Below, piece by piece: positions 6,620 to 7,520 of a stretch of 7,520 nucleotides of DNA. The DNA lies in assembly GCA_046530935.1 (NCBI GenBank), contig JBHEQW010000076.1:1-7520 (forward strand). Reading direction: 5' to 3'. This DNA is from Arsenophonus sp046530935 (GTDB lineage: Bacteria; Pseudomonadota; Gammaproteobacteria; Enterobacterales; Enterobacteriaceae). The stretch's first letter is position 1, and each line of letters opens with the position of its first letter. The notes under the pieces were generated by a model. The model made no database searches and was not told where the DNA came from. It saw only the letters and a list, made by a program, of their open reading frames with translations. The translations under genes and the position numbers were made by a program.

Positions 6620-7033
6620 TTACTTATTAAGCACAGTAGCAAGAACTTTATCGAGCGCGCCATTGATAAACTTATGACTTTCCTTGGCACCAAAAACTTT
6701 TGCTAATTCAATTGCTTCATTAATAGTAACTTTATAAGGTACATCATCACGGTAATAGAATTCAAACATCGCTAAACGTAAAACCGCTTTCTCTACCTGA
6801 TCAAGCTCAACAAGCTGACGCGAAAGATAAGGAGCTATCTTTTTATCAAGTTCTAATATATGAGTTGAAACTCCATTAAGCAACTCACTGAAGTATGATA
6901 CATCAATATCTGATGTATCATGTTCAGATAAAAACTCCACTTCAACATCAGCAATATTATTACCAGATAATTGCCAGGAATAAATCGCCTGAACAGCGCA
7001 CTCACGTGCACGATGACGAGCAGCAGGTTTCAT
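6620..7033 (-). CDS. nusB: NusB, transcription antitermination factor
   Basis: NusB is a small all-helical RNA-binding protein. With NusE (ribosomal protein S10) it binds boxA in nascent rRNA leaders and keeps RNA polymerase from terminating early. The 137 residues compare with 139 in E. coli and are similar throughout. The arginine-rich start AARHRARECAVQAIYSWQLS, PYLSRQLVELDQVEKAVLRLA, DVPYKVTINEAIELAKVFG and SHKFINGALDK are all recognisable; only the last few residues differ and are shorter. The ATG at 7031-7033 has a clear Shine-Dalgarno AAGGG at 7041-7045, seven bases away. It lies 23 bases after ribH in transcription order, as in E. coli, so the two are probably cotranscribed. Confidence 0.97.
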   Translation of the reverse strand: MKPAARHRARECAVQAIYSWQLSGNNIADVEVEFLSEHDTSDIDVSYFSELLNGVSTHILELDKKIAPYLSRQLVELDQVEKAVLRLAMFEFYYRDDVPYKVTINEAIELAKVFGAKESHKFINGALDKVLATVLNK

Positions 7034-7056
7034 AAAATTTCCCTTAAATAAAATAG

Positions 7057-7520
7057 TTAGGCTTTAATGGCTTGAATTACATTAATCATTTCTAGTGCAG
7101 ATAATGCAGCATCTGCACCTTTATTCCCAGCTTTTGTGCCTGCGCGCTCAATAGCCTGGTCAATATCATCGGTTGTTAATACACCAAATGCAACAGGAAT
7201 ACTAGTTGTCATCGCGACATTAGAAAGTCCAGCACTACATTCACCGGCAACATATTCAAAATGGGGAGTTGCGCCACGTATAACGCTAGCAAGTGCAATT
7301 ACTGCATCATATTTTTTGGTTTCTACTAGTATTTTTATCGTCAAGGAGAGTTCATAGGCACCAGGAACCCAAACTACCGTAATATTTTCTTTTGCAAGTT
7401 GGCCAATGCGCTCTAAGGTATCAATAGCACCTTCCAGCAAACTATTATTGATAAAATGATTAAAACGTGCAATAACGATTGCTATATGAGCTTTAGAAGC
7501 TTTTACCGTGCCTTTTATTA
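7057..7520 (-). CDS. ribH: RibH, lumazine synthase (5' end outside window)
   Basis: Lumazine synthase (named ribE in E. coli K-12, ribH elsewhere) joins 5-amino-6-ribitylaminouracil and 3,4-dihydroxy-2-butanone 4-phosphate to 6,7-dimethyl-8-ribityllumazine, the penultimate riboflavin step. It assembles into hollow capsids in the cytoplasm. The frame runs open to the window edge. 153 residues are visible, and alignment with the 156-residue E. coli protein indicates that only about the first two and a third codons are missing. Motifs are IARFNHFINNSLLEGA, VPGAYEL, VIRGATPHFEYVA with the catalytic His at about position 89, PVAFGVLTT and ERAGTKAGNKGADAA. A TTG at 7438-7440 could be mistaken for a start, but conserved residues continue upstream of it, so the gene is not short. 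Confidence 0.96.
   Translation of the reverse strand, partial: IKGTVKASKAHIAIVIARFNHFINNSLLEGAIDTLERIGQLAKENITVVWVPGAYELSLTIKILVETKKYDAVIALASVIRGATPHFEYVAGECSAGLSNVAMTTSIPVAFGVLTTDDIDQAIERAGTKAGNKGADAALSALEMINVIQAIKA

Noticed and set aside
6399..6677. 92-codon open frame on the plus strand
   Set aside because: It overlaps the start of thiL, the intergenic gap and the end of nusB on the opposite strand. Its composition is what AT-rich antisense DNA gives by chance.
7136..7357. 73-codon open frame on the plus strand
   Set aside because: It lies wholly antisense to ribH, which has conserved active-site motifs through this region.

Overview
The window is an AT-rich stretch of chromosome from a gammaproteobacterium. 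Every gene is a close homologue of the Escherichia coli block thiI - xseB - ispA - dxs - pgpA - thiL - nusB - ribH, in the same order and orientation. Protein lengths and active-site residue numbers match E. coli almost exactly (for example ThiI Cys344 and Cys456, Dxs His49 and Glu370). The low GC content, poly-A tracts, loosely spaced genes and two freshly broken genes suggest a host-associated member of the Enterobacterales in an early or middle stage of genome reduction. An Arsenophonus-like or other insect symbiont would fit, but the genus is an inference from style and was not tested.

Layout. Positions 1-122 are the sequence downstream of thiI, with no recognisable gene. thiI (123-1571, minus) and the xseB-ispA-dxs group (1795-4953, plus) diverge from a 223-base intergenic region carrying three inverted repeats. 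The strongest is a dyad at 1758-1782, just before xseB. xseB (1795-2046) is a pseudogene with two frameshifts and three stops, yet it still aligns along its whole length. ispA and dxs are intact. dxs converges on a minus-strand group that reads, in transcription order, ribH (5' end just outside the window), nusB, thiL, pgpA. pgpA (5062-5535) is interrupted by a single in-frame TGA but is otherwise full length, and its start still overlaps the thiL stop as ATGA. yajO, which lies between dxs and pgpA in E. coli, is absent.

How the genes connect. Dxs makes 1-deoxy-D-xylulose 5-phosphate, which feeds isoprenoid synthesis (IspA acts later in that route), the thiamin thiazole and pyridoxal phosphate. 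Dxs itself needs thiamin diphosphate, and ThiL makes that cofactor. ThiI supplies sulfur to the thiazole and to 4-thiouridine in tRNA. RibH makes the riboflavin precursor lumazine, and NusB serves rRNA antitermination. The cofactor, isoprenoid and transcription genes are kept, while an accessory nuclease subunit and a phospholipid phosphatase with known functional backups have decayed.

I see no previously undescribed system, mobile element, CRISPR array or RNA gene. The points worth following up are the two pseudogenes, the xseB-proximal dyad and what these losses imply for the rest of the genome.
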